The position numbers were made by a program, and so were the translations under genes. From positions 1-16,142 of the forward strand of contig JAIRVA010000147.1 in the NCBI GenBank assembly GCA_031254155.1: 16,142 nt of DNA, given 5' to 3'. How positions within the stretch are numbered: position 1 is the first letter of the stretch; the number at the start of each line of letters is the position of its first letter. Source of the DNA: Propionibacteriaceae bacterium (GTDB lineage Bacteria > Actinomycetota > Actinomycetes > Propionibacteriales > Propionibacteriaceae). The notes under the pieces are model-generated. The model worked only from the letters and a program-made list of their open reading frames with translations. It was not told where the DNA came from and did no database searches. Shown here piece after piece: positions 6,339-13,284 of the stretch.

Positions 6339-7763
6339 TCACTCCTTTTCGGTCGTGGTTCGGGACGTACGGGCTGTACGCGCCCGGTGCTTCTCCACCC
6401 AGCCGGGGATGTTCCGCTGGCGGCCCCGTGCCACCGCGAGCGCTCCCGACTCAACATCGCTTGTCAGCGCCGATCCGGCGGCCACGAACGCGTCGTCACC
6501 GACGTGGACGGGCGCGATCAGAACGGTGTCCGACCCGATGAATGATCTCTCGCCGACGGTCGTACGATGCTTGTTCGTACCGTCGTAGTTCGCGAAAATC
6601 GTCCCCGCCCCGATGTTCGTCCCCGCACCCAGCTCGGCATCGCCGCAGTACGTGAGGTGCGGCACCTTCGTCCCCTCCCCGATCTGCGCGTTCTTCGTCT
6701 CCACGAAGGCCCCGATCTTGCCGCGCGGGCCGAGTTGCGTCCCTGGGCGGAGGTACGAGAACGGCCCGACCGTGGCGCGCGCCTCAATGACGGCGAGGGT
6801 CGCCTCGCTGCGGAGAACCTCCGCGCCCTCCCCCACCTCGACGTCGGTCAGCCGGGTATCCGGGCCGATGACCGCCCCCGCCGCGATCGAGGTCGCGCCG
6901 CGCAGGATCGTCCCCGGCCACACCTCCACGTCCGGTTCGAGCGACACGCCCGCCTCAATCCACGTCGTCGCCGGGTCGATGACCGTCACGCCCTCACGCA
7001 TCCACTTCGCCACGATCCGCCGGTTCATCTCAGCCGACAACGCCGCGAGTTGGACCCGGTCGTTGACCCCCTCGGTCTGCCAGTGGTCGGCTTCGACGAA
7101 CGCCCCGACGCGCTCGCCGCGGCCCCGCGCGTACGTGAGGACGTCGATCAGGTTGAGCTCACCATTGACCGGTGTCAACTGGGCTAAACCGTCGCGCAGC
7201 GTCTGGGCCGCGAACACGTAGATACCCGAGTTGATCTCGTTGATCGCCCGCTGCGCGTCGTCGGCGTCGCGGTGCTCGACGATCCCCAGGATGTCGTCGC
7301 CGGAGCGCAGGATCCGCCCGTACCCCGTCGGGTCGTCAACCACCGACGTCAAGACCGTGACCGCGTTGCCGGCCTGCCGGTGCGTCGCCACGAGCCGGCG
7401 CAGGGTCTCACCCGTGAGGAGCGGTACGTCGCCGTAGGTCACCACGATCTCGCCGTCGGTGTCACCCACGGCCTCGAGCCCACACGCCACCGCGTGTCCC
7501 GTACCGCGCGGGTCCTCCTGGACCGCCCGCAGTACGGCGGGCGCAATGTCGTTCAAATGCGCTTCGACTTGCTCTTTCTGGTACCCCACCACGACAACTA
7601 GCCGGTCGGGGTTGACCCCTTCCGCCGCCGCCACTGCCCATGACAACAACGAACGACCGCTGAGGGTATGAAGAAGTTTGGAGGTACGAGACTTCATCCC
7701 CGTACCGCTGCCGGCCGCGAGGAGAATGACCGCCGCTACCGAGTCCCGCTCAGATCCCATCAC
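6339..7763 (-). CDS. glmU: Bifunctional GlmU: GlcNAc-1-P uridyltransferase / GlcN-1-P acetyltransferase
   Basis: The 474-residue enzyme acetylates glucosamine-1-P and then couples it to UTP, giving UDP-GlcNAc for peptidoglycan and, in actinobacteria, mycothiol. The N-terminal nucleotidyltransferase domain (about 8-240) shows LLAAGSGTGMKS, QEDPRGTGHA, YGDVPLL and IVEHRDA...INEINSGIYVF. The C-terminal left-handed beta-helix (about 260-460) has PFSYLRPGT, the catalytic His369 in KVPHLTYCGDA, and NIGAGTIFANYDG. Oddly, the GTRM signature reads GTGM: position 22 is Gly (GGG codon) where Arg is conserved and catalytic, and the usual NAQGE segment is shortened to NGE. Starts are GTG 7763 or ATG 7760, both served by GGAAGG. 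It is the first gene of the operon with prs. Confidence 0.95.
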   Translation of the reverse strand: MMGSERDSVAAVILLAAGSGTGMKSRTSKLLHTLSGRSLLSWAVAAAEGVNPDRLVVVVGYQKEQVEAHLNDIAPAVLRAVQEDPRGTGHAVACGLEAVGDTDGEIVVTYGDVPLLTGETLRRLVATHRQAGNAVTVLTSVVDDPTGYGRILRSGDDILGIVEHRDADDAQRAINEINSGIYVFAAQTLRDGLAQLTPVNGELNLIDVLTYARGRGERVGAFVEADHWQTEGVNDRVQLAALSAEMNRRIVAKWMREGVTVIDPATTWIEAGVSLEPDVEVWPGTILRGATSIAAGAVIGPDTRLTDVEVGEGAEVLRSEATLAVIEARATVGPFSYLRPGTQLGPRGKIGAFVETKNAQIGEGTKVPHLTYCGDAELGAGTNIGAGTIFANYDGTNKHRTTVGERSFIGSDTVLIAPVHVGDDAFVAAGSALTSDVESGALAVARGRQRNIPGWVEKHRARTARTSRTTTEKE

Positions 7764-8323
7764 CTATTACCTTCCGGAACTGTGAACACGACCATCTTAC
7801 CGCCTAACTTGGGGGGTTCATCATTTTCATCTGTACGATATCACTATGTAAAAACTGTCATTTGCGGGGCTGGTCGTTTTCTGATCAATTGCGGAGGGCT
7901 CTATTGGGTCAACTACGGTCTGCTCATCAGGTCGCTGACTCGGCCTGCCTCGCCGGCGCCTCCCCATGCGTCCTCGGATTCGCTCCCAGGGACCTGAAGG
8001 TCCCCGGCGAATCCTGCGGGCATGGGTCCCCTCCGACGGGCGCGGCCGGGTTTCCTCCTGGGGTTCCGTTTGCTGCCCGGGTCACCACCTTTGCGCGTCC
8101 CAGGCTCATCACGTACGGGGCAGTCACCACGGCAGCCCCCTCTTCTTAGGGGGCTGACGGGCGCTGGTCTCCAGTTGTCGGCTGATCATGGGTAAGCACC
8201 TATCACCAGAAGAGTGGCCGGTCGGGTGGGCCATGGGAAACTACCAACCTGGTGCTTCCCACCCTGGCCGCCGTCGAACACGGAAGACTTTGGCGGAAGA
8301 CCTACCAATGGTGACGCGCTGGG
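7764..8323. other. Gene-free stretch upstream of glmU holding repeat copy B
   Basis: No protein gene is supported here. It contains the 5' region of glmU (7764-7916), relatively A+T-rich with several promoter-like hexamers but no convincing -35/-10 pair, then repeat copy B (7917-8220), then about 100 bases up to the tRNA-Gln 3' end in which I see nothing definite. Confidence 0.5.
7917..8220 (-). repeat. Structured dispersed repeat, copy B
   Basis: On the minus strand this 304-bp copy aligns end to end with copy C at roughly 85-90% identity by eye, with only single-base indels. Shared helices, read 5' to 3' on the minus strand: GGTGA/TTACC, TCAG/CTGG around a CCGACAA loop, AGCCCCCT/AGGGGGCT (8148-8155 with 8134-8141), CGTCGG/CCGGCG, CCCATGC/GCATGGG, GGATTCGC/GCGAATCC and CGGGGACC/GGTCCCTG closed by TTCA. 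Changes relative to copy C are compensated or become G-U wobbles. The copy points toward glmU, whose start is about 150 bp past its 3' end. Confidence 0.85.
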
Positions 8324-8402
8324 CTCCCCGGGTAGGAGTCGAACCTACTGCGCTAATCCTGATTCAAAGTCAGGCGGGCCCTGCCGAAAGACCAACCGGG
8401 GA
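8324..8402 (-). tRNA. tRNA-Gln (anticodon TTG), atypical geometry
   Basis: On the minus strand the acceptor TCCCCGG/CCGGGGA is a perfect 7 bp, the anticodon stem CCTGA/TCAGG encloses CTTTGAA (anticodon TTG, glutamine CAA), and the T-arm GTAGG-TTCGACT-CCTAC is canonical. Two features are unusual: the variable region is 9 nt rather than 4-5, and the D-arm region is long (21 nt between acceptor and anticodon stem), with T where A14 is expected. CCA is not encoded. All other stems are intact, so it is probably functional, but a diverged or mobile-borne tRNA is possible. It sits between inverted repeat copies B and C. Confidence 0.8.
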
Positions 8403-8560
8403 ATGCATCCCCTACTCTACCGGGCGCACCACCGATTGGCACGCACAGGCTCCCTGGCGAAGTACCAAGAAAGCGCGATCACACCCTTCTCTAACCCCCA
8501 GATTAGCCATATTCCCTTGTCAAGGAGGGAGCTGCCAGGACGGTGGCCCCCGTGGCCCGG

Positions 8561-8588
8561 TGAACACCCCCCGCTACCAGGGTACAAT
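8561..8588 (+). promoter_or_regulatory. Candidate promoter of the first lipoprotein gene
   Basis: TGAACA (8561-8566) and TACAAT (8583-8588), separated by 16 bp, match sigma-70-type -35 and -10 boxes at 4 and 5 of 6 positions. Transcription would start about 10 bases before the GTG start at 8606, giving a very short leader. This fits the lack of a good ribosome binding site there. Confidence 0.4.
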
Positions 8589-8605
8589 GGCGGCAGAGTG
8601 TAGCT

Positions 8606-9277
8606 GTGAGGCCAAAGTTGTTTCATCTTCAAACGTTGCATATTGTCCATCATCTGAGGCGGCGTACCGTATCGGTGCTGCTCCTAGTGACACTTTCGGC
8701 GGGCCTAGTCGGCTGCAGTTCCCCGGAAGCTGCCGTGACCCCGACGCCCACGGTCCCGGCGCTGTGGTACTCGTACATCTCAACGATTCTCGCCAGCAAT
8801 CCGAGCGACTTCGAACGGGAGGTACTGGCCGACTTCAAGGTCACCGACGCGGAGTACGCCGAAGCCCAGGATCGCTACATCTCCTGCATGGCGGATCACG
8901 GTTGGGTAGTCACCGCGGACGCGAACGGTTACTCAGGGTGGGGGGCGGTCGGGACACCGAACGAGGGTCAGCCGATGGACTGGACAACGAGCGCGGCTTG
9001 TGAAAACGGAACGATCACCGAAGTCGAACCCGTCTATGTGGGTATGACAAGGAACCCCGAAGGTCTCAGCCGGGCCGAGTTGGTCCGCACGTGCTTCGCG
9101 GAACACAACGTTCCCGACGGCGACGGGCTGTCGGACGACGAACTGGAGACGCTGCTTGCAAGCATCGACTACCACCCGAGCACTCCGGAAGGCAAGCTCT
9201 GTCGCTGGGATCCCAACGGAACCGCAGGAATTAGCCTCGCGCTGGCCGAAGAAATGGACGCCAACATGGTCGGTTGA
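8606..9277 (+). CDS. Predicted lipoprotein, paralogue of the gene at 14097-14798
   Basis: A 223-residue secreted lipoprotein of unknown function. The N-terminus has basic residues (HHLRRR), a hydrophobic stretch (VSVLLLVTLSAGL) and the lipobox LVGC with lipid-anchored Cys37, so it should be attached to the outer face of the membrane. A short Thr/Pro linker follows. The mature part contains FEREVLADFKVTDAEYAEAQ and RYISCMADHGW, and several further Cys residues that may form disulfides. The same blocks occur in the minus-strand lipoprotein ending at 14097. The start is GTG 8606; the signal peptide is long if this is right, and a shorter start cannot be excluded. It lies between inverted repeats B and C, with tRNA-Gln. 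Confidence 0.85.
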   Translation: MRPKLFHLQTLHIVHHLRRRTVSVLLLVTLSAGLVGCSSPEAAVTPTPTVPALWYSYISTILASNPSDFEREVLADFKVTDAEYAEAQDRYISCMADHGWVVTADANGYSGWGAVGTPNEGQPMDWTTSAACENGTITEVEPVYVGMTRNPEGLSRAELVRTCFAEHNVPDGDGLSDDELETLLASIDYHPSTPEGKLCRWDPNGTAGISLALAEEMDANMVG

Positions 9278-9649
9278 CCGCGCTCCCACCTCGACAAACC
9301 ACCAGCCACTTTCCCGGTGATAGGCGCTCACCAAGGACCAGCCGACAGTTGGCGACCAGCGCCCGTCAGCCCCCAAGAAAGATGGGGGCTGCCGTGGTGA
9401 CTGCCCCGTACGTGCTGAACCCGGGACGCGCAAAAGTGGTACCCGGGCAGCAAACGGAACTCCGGGAGGAAACCCGGCCGCGCCCGCCGGGGGGGTACCC
9501 ATGCCCGCAGGATTCGCCGGGGACCTTTGGTCCCCGGAAGCGAATCCGAGGACGCATGGGGAGGCCCCGGCGAGGCAGGCCGAGTCAGCAAATCAATGAG
9601 CAGGCCCAAGATGACCAAAAACCACACCAGCCCCAAAGACGATCAGCAA
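9278..9649. other. Gene-free stretch holding repeat copy C
   Basis: These 372 bases between the lipoprotein gene and the convergent aminotransferase are almost entirely repeat copy C (9303-9606). A minus-strand frame across it (9328-9636) begins with a hydrophobic run, but the corresponding frame in copy B is disrupted, so I treat it as non-coding. Confidence 0.6.
9303..9606 (+). repeat. Structured dispersed repeat, copy C
   Basis: 304 bp. Helices seen: GGTGA/TCACC and CCAG/TTGG in the 5' part; AGCCCCCA (9368-9375) with TGGGGGCT (9383-9390); CTGCCC with GGGCAG; and a long nested arm of CGCCGGGG/CCCCGGCG (9485-9492 with 9565-9572), CCCATGC/GCATGGG (9498-9504 with 9554-9560), GGATTCGC/GCGAATCC (9510-9517 with 9540-9547) and CGGGGACC-TTT-GGTCCCCG (9518-9536). 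The loop of the first hairpin (GGCGCT) can also pair with AGCGCC downstream, a possible pseudoknot kept in copy B as GGTGCT. No protein is encoded within. The element ends about 45 bp before the stop of the convergent aminotransferase. Confidence 0.85.
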
Positions 9650-10855
9650 CTAGGCTGGCACCATCACCCGCCCCACCGCTTCGACCACCCGTTCAATATT
9701 CCCCGGATTCAGAGCCGCCATGCACAACCGCCCAGAATCGAGTCCGTACACATGGAACTCGCTCCGCAGTCGTCTCATTTGCTCGATGGACAAGCCGGAA
9801 TAGGAGAACATCCCGGTCTGGGAGGTGATGTAGCTCAGATCCTCCTCGACCCCGGCGGCGGCGAGGCCGGCCCGGAAGGCGTGGCGCATGTCGATGATCC
9901 GGTGGCGCATGGCCCGTAACTCGGCCTCCCACTTAGCCCGCCGCGCGGGGGAGTTGAGGATCATCGACACGATGGCCGCACCCTGGGTGGCGGGGTTGGA
10001 GTACAACGACCGTACGACCGTCTTGGCTTGTGAATCCACGATCGCCGCCTCGGCGGCGCTGCCGGTGACGAAGTGGATCGCCCCGATTCGCTCGCCGTAC
10101 AAACTGAAGTTCTTGGAGAACGAGTTGGCGACGAGGAAGGGTACGCCGACCCGTACGAGGGCGTCGACGCCGTACCGGTCCGGCTCGACGCCCCGGGAAA
10201 AGCCCTGGTACGCGAAATCGAGGAAGGGGACGAGTCCTCTGGCCTGGACGACCTCGATGACCTGGGACCAGTCGACCTCGGTCAGGTCGCAGCCGGTCGG
10301 GTTGTGGCAGCAGGCGTGGAGGACGACGATGGTCCCGGGCTCGGCCGCGCTGAGATCTTCGATGAGGCCACGGTGGTCGACGCCGCGGGTGACGGGGTCG
10401 TAGTACCGGTACCGGGCGATCTGGAACCGGGCCCGCGAGAACAACAACCGGTGGTTCTCCCATGACGGGGCGGACAACAGGACCGTCCGTCCGGGCGAGC
10501 TCAGGGCCAGCAGGCCGGCCCCCACGCGAAGCGCCCCCGTACCCGCGAGTGACTGGACCGTGGCCACCCGCCCGCTCGTCACGGCGGGCGAATCCGCGCC
10601 GAAAACGAGCACCTGGACGGCCCGGTTGAAGGACGCCATGCCGTCGATGGGCAGGTACCCCCGCGGCCGCTTCCGCGCCGTCAACTCCTCCTCCACCGCC
10701 TCGACGCACTCGAGCAGCGGGATCTGGCCGGTCTCGTCGAGGTAGATCCCCACCCCAAGATTGACCTTGTCAGGCGACGGATCGGCCGAGTACGCCTCGG
10801 TCACGCCGAGGATCGGGTCCGGCGGGGCCGCCTCAAGCCGGGAATACACAGACAC
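9650..10855 (-). CDS. Aspartate/aromatic aminotransferase, AspC/TyrB type
   Basis: This 401-residue PLP enzyme transfers the amino group between aspartate or aromatic amino acids and 2-oxoglutarate in the cytosol. It resembles the Ialpha subgroup (E. coli AspC/TyrB) throughout: PPDPILGVTEAYSADPSPDKVNLG in pieces at the N-terminus, YLPIDG, GTGALR (phosphate pocket), CCHNPTG (Asn185), DFAYQGF (Asp213, Tyr216), the Schiff-base Lys248 in SFSKNFSLYGERIG, and the substrate-binding Arg in SGRLCMA. The GTG start at 10855 has a strong ribosome binding site (AAGGAGGTTCC) that overlaps the end of the glycosyltransferase gene, 9 bp upstream, so the two are cotranscribed. Substrate preference between Asp and aromatic acids cannot be decided here. 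Confidence 0.93.
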   Translation of the reverse strand: MSVYSRLEAAPPDPILGVTEAYSADPSPDKVNLGVGIYLDETGQIPLLECVEAVEEELTARKRPRGYLPIDGMASFNRAVQVLVFGADSPAVTSGRVATVQSLAGTGALRVGAGLLALSSPGRTVLLSAPSWENHRLLFSRARFQIARYRYYDPVTRGVDHRGLIEDLSAAEPGTIVVLHACCHNPTGCDLTEVDWSQVIEVVQARGLVPFLDFAYQGFSRGVEPDRYGVDALVRVGVPFLVANSFSKNFSLYGERIGAIHFVTGSAAEAAIVDSQAKTVVRSLYSNPATQGAAIVSMILNSPARRAKWEAELRAMRHRIIDMRHAFRAGLAAAGVEEDLSYITSQTGMFSYSGLSIEQMRRLRSEFHVYGLDSGRLCMAALNPGNIERVVEAVGRVMVPA

Positions 10856-10864
10856 GGAACCTCC

Positions 10865-11971
10865 TTACCCCAAGACACCCACGATGGCGCGGGCGATGTC
10901 CCGCGCCGCGTCCGGGCGGGCGAGTTTCAGGCTGTGGGCGGCCATGTCCGCCCGTTCGGCCTGGTCTTCGGCGAGCAGGCGTACGGCCTCGACCACCGCC
11001 TCGGGCGTCGGTGCCCACATGCCGGCACCCGCGTCGAGGACGTAATCAACGTTGCCCTCCTCCTGGCCCGGCAGAACGGCGTACAGCACGATCGGCAGCC
11101 CGCAGATGAACGCCTCCGAGATCGACCCGGGCCCGGCCTTGGTCACGAAAAGATCGGCGGCCTTCATGAAGCGGGGCATTTCGGACGTGAAACCGTACAG
11201 GTCGTGCGGGATGCGCCACTTGAGGCGGGAGAGGTCTTTGTACAAATCATCGTTGCGTCCGCAGATGACCGCGAGGTGGACCGGCAGCCGGGCCTCGTTG
11301 ATCGCGCGGGCGACCCGCCGGACCGGTCCCATGCCGTCGCCGCCGCCGGCGAGCAGGACGACCGGGGTGTCCCCCGGCCACTCGCGCTCGGCGCGCAGCT
11401 CGGTCTTGGGCGTTGTCAGCGAGCCGAACGCGGGCGATACCGGTTGCCCGAGGACGCTCATCTGGGCCGCCGGGATGCCGAGGCGGAGACCCCGGTTCTT
11501 GGCTTGGAGAGTGGGGACAATGATGAGGTCGGCCGCCCGCGAGTACCAGAAGGCGTGCGTCGAGACCATGTCGGTGACGACGGTGACGAAGGGGACGGGG
11601 TGCGCCCGCATGGCGCGCGGGATGACCGCGTTCGCCAGCGGGTGGACCGAAACAATGATGTCAGCTGGGTTCTCGGCGATCAGGCGTTCGGCGGAACGAC
11701 GGAGGTACGGGTACGTGATGCGGTTGACCGCGCGGCTCCGCCGCGCTCCGTTGGCCGCCTCGTACCCCATTTTCCAGGTCCGTTTGAGCTTCGACAAAGG
11801 CGGATAGATTTCTGGCGAGTAGCGCAGCGGCGAGGGTGAGTAGTAGCGGAGGAAGTCGACCATCGTCGTTTCGTACTCGCCCTCGAGACGCAACGCCTCA
11901 ATGATCGCGTTCGTCGCCGCGCGGTGACCACCGCCGGTGTCGGAGAAGAGGAACAATATTCGCTTTGCCAT
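10865..11971 (-). CDS. Glycosyltransferase, MGDG synthase / diacylglycerol glucosyltransferase type
   Basis: A 368-residue enzyme related to monogalactosyldiacylglycerol synthases and Bacillus UgtP, with a GT-B fold like MurG. The N-terminal Rossmann domain opens with ILFLFSDTGGGHRAAT, the family signature, and continues with VVTDMVSTHAFWYSRAADL. The C-terminal domain has VVLLAGGGDGMGPV and the nucleotide-sugar site TKAGPGSISEAFICGLP...GQEEGN. It likely adds a sugar from a UDP-sugar to a lipid at the inner face of the membrane; acceptor and sugar are unknown. The ATG at 11971 is preferred over an in-frame start at 12019 because GAGGGG precedes it at proper spacing and it begins exactly at the first strand. 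It is divergent from mnmA and heads an operon with the aminotransferase. Confidence 0.85.
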   Translation of the reverse strand: MAKRILFLFSDTGGGHRAATNAIIEALRLEGEYETTMVDFLRYYSPSPLRYSPEIYPPLSKLKRTWKMGYEAANGARRSRAVNRITYPYLRRSAERLIAENPADIIVSVHPLANAVIPRAMRAHPVPFVTVVTDMVSTHAFWYSRAADLIIVPTLQAKNRGLRLGIPAAQMSVLGQPVSPAFGSLTTPKTELRAEREWPGDTPVVLLAGGGDGMGPVRRVARAINEARLPVHLAVICGRNDDLYKDLSRLKWRIPHDLYGFTSEMPRFMKAADLFVTKAGPGSISEAFICGLPIVLYAVLPGQEEGNVDYVLDAGAGMWAPTPEAVVEAVRLLAEDQAERADMAAHSLKLARPDAARDIARAIVGVLG

Positions 11972-12085
11972 TCGCACCCCTCGTGAACGTCTGTCGGCGC
12001 CTCGGAAGTGCTGGTCCACGCTGTGTCGTCAGCCGGGCGCCAGGCGGAATGAAACGGCACATGGTAGATCAGCGGTTCCTCAGTC

Positions 12086-12091
12086 TATCAT
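12086..12091 (+). promoter_or_regulatory. Candidate -10 box in the mnmA / glycosyltransferase divergent region
   Basis: TATCAT matches the -10 consensus at 5 of 6 positions and would give mnmA a leader of about 80 bases. No good -35 lies at the right distance, so this is weak. The same bases read on the other strand contain TAGACT, also found upstream of tRNA-Pro. Confidence 0.25.
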
Positions 12092-12171
12092 CGTGCTCAC
12101 CCGCGCTGAGTGCCCCGTCCATGGGAGAATGGAGGCGTGAAGGGATACGCGAACCCCCGGCGGGCTGGCTG

Positions 12172-13254
12172 ATGGCGCGCCTCATCGCGGCCCTGTCCGG
12201 CGGGGTCGATTCGGCGGTGGCCGCAGCGCGCGCGCTCGACGCCGGACACGAGGTGACCGCGATCCATCTCGACTTGTCACACGGGGTTTTTGCGCCGGAA
12301 GCCGGGTCGGGCGCGGAGGGGTGCGGCGCACCCGGAGACATTGATGACGCGGCGCGGGTCGCCGACCAGCTCGGTCTCCCGTACGAGATCTGGGACCTCG
12401 CCGCCGCGTTCGAGCGCGAGGTCGTCGCGGGCTTCGTGGGCGAGTACGCGGCCGGCCGGACACCCAACCCCTGTCTACGCTGCAACGAGCGGATCAAGTT
12501 CGCCGCCCTCCTCGCGCGGGCGGTGGCGACGGGCTTCGACGGCGTTGTCACCGGGCACTACGCCCAGTTGGTGCGGCGGGACGGCGGGGTCGAGTTGCAC
12601 CGGGGCGTCGACCCCACGAAGGACCAGAGCTACGTCCTGGGGGTGCTCACCCAGGACCAGCTCCGCCGGACGTACTTCCCCTTGGGCGAATCGGTGAAGA
12701 CGGAGGTACGGCGGGAGGCCCGCGAACGCGGGTTGCGGGTCGCGGCGAAGCCCGACTCGTACGACATCTGCTTCATCCCCGGCGGTGACACCGCGGGCTA
12801 CCTGCGCGAGCGGCTGGGCGCCCGCCCGGGCGACATCCGCGACGAGGGCGGGACGGTGCTCGGCCACCACGACGGCTACTACGCGTACACCATCGGGCAG
12901 CGCAAGGGTCTCCGGCTGGGCCGGCCCGCGGCGGACGGTCGGCCGCGGTACGTGCTGGGCCTCGACGCGGCGACGAACACCGTGGTTGTCGGTCCGCGCG
13001 AGCACCTCGCGATCCGCTCCCTCACCGGAAGTCAGCCACGGTGGTGCGAGGAAACCCCCACGGGCGAGTTCCGGGCGGCGGTCCAGTTGCGCGCCCACGC
13101 GGCGGCGGTACGGGCGGTGGTACGGGTGACTGGTGACGTGATCGATGTTGGTCTCGACGAGCCCGCCTACGGCATCGCCCCTGGTCAAACGGCCGTGATC
13201 TACGACAAAACGCGGGTGATCGGGTCAGCGGTCATCGACACCACGGGGAACTGA
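12172..13254 (+). CDS. mnmA: tRNA-specific 2-thiouridylase
   Basis: The 360-residue enzyme adenylates and thiolates C2 of the wobble uridine (U34) in tRNA for Lys, Glu and Gln, using sulfur relayed from a cysteine desulfurase. Evidence: the PP-loop ALSGGVDSAVAAA at residues about 7-19, catalytic Cys in TPNPCLRCNERIKF, GVVTGHYAQL, the tRNA-recognition block DPTKDQSYVLGVL, the second catalytic Cys in SYDICFIPGGDT, and a C-terminal beta-barrel domain. Full length. The start at ATG 12172 is set by homology; the frame is open upstream without conserved sequence and no strong ribosome binding site is present. A mini-frame from GTG 12137 ends in TGATG over the start codon. The cysteine desulfurase gene often found upstream of actinobacterial mnmA is absent here. 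One of its expected substrates, tRNA-Gln(TTG), is encoded in the window. Confidence 0.95.
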   Translation: MARLIAALSGGVDSAVAAARALDAGHEVTAIHLDLSHGVFAPEAGSGAEGCGAPGDIDDAARVADQLGLPYEIWDLAAAFEREVVAGFVGEYAAGRTPNPCLRCNERIKFAALLARAVATGFDGVVTGHYAQLVRRDGGVELHRGVDPTKDQSYVLGVLTQDQLRRTYFPLGESVKTEVRREARERGLRVAAKPDSYDICFIPGGDTAGYLRERLGARPGDIRDEGGTVLGHHDGYYAYTIGQRKGLRLGRPAADGRPRYVLGLDAATNTVVVGPREHLAIRSLTGSQPRWCEETPTGEFRAAVQLRAHAAAVRAVVRVTGDVIDVGLDEPAYGIAPGQTAVIYDKTRVIGSAVIDTTGN

Positions 13255-13284
13255 CGGGCAAGCTGGCCCGGTGATCGCCAGCGA

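Noticed and set aside
7917..8220. Copy B as a riboswitch for glmU because it points toward that gene
   Set aside because: Copies A and C lie at the 3' sides of genes in the opposite orientation, so the element is not consistently a 5' leader.
9328..9636. A 102-codon minus-strand frame across repeat copy C with a hydrophobic N-terminus
   Set aside because: The matching frame in copy B is broken and shifts, whereas the base-paired helices are preserved; the similarity is explained by the DNA repeat.
12137..12172. An 11-codon frame from GTG 12137 ending in TGATG over the mnmA start
   Set aside because: Its nearest purine-rich run is too close to or too far from the GTG for a normal ribosome binding site, and so short a frame is expected by chance.
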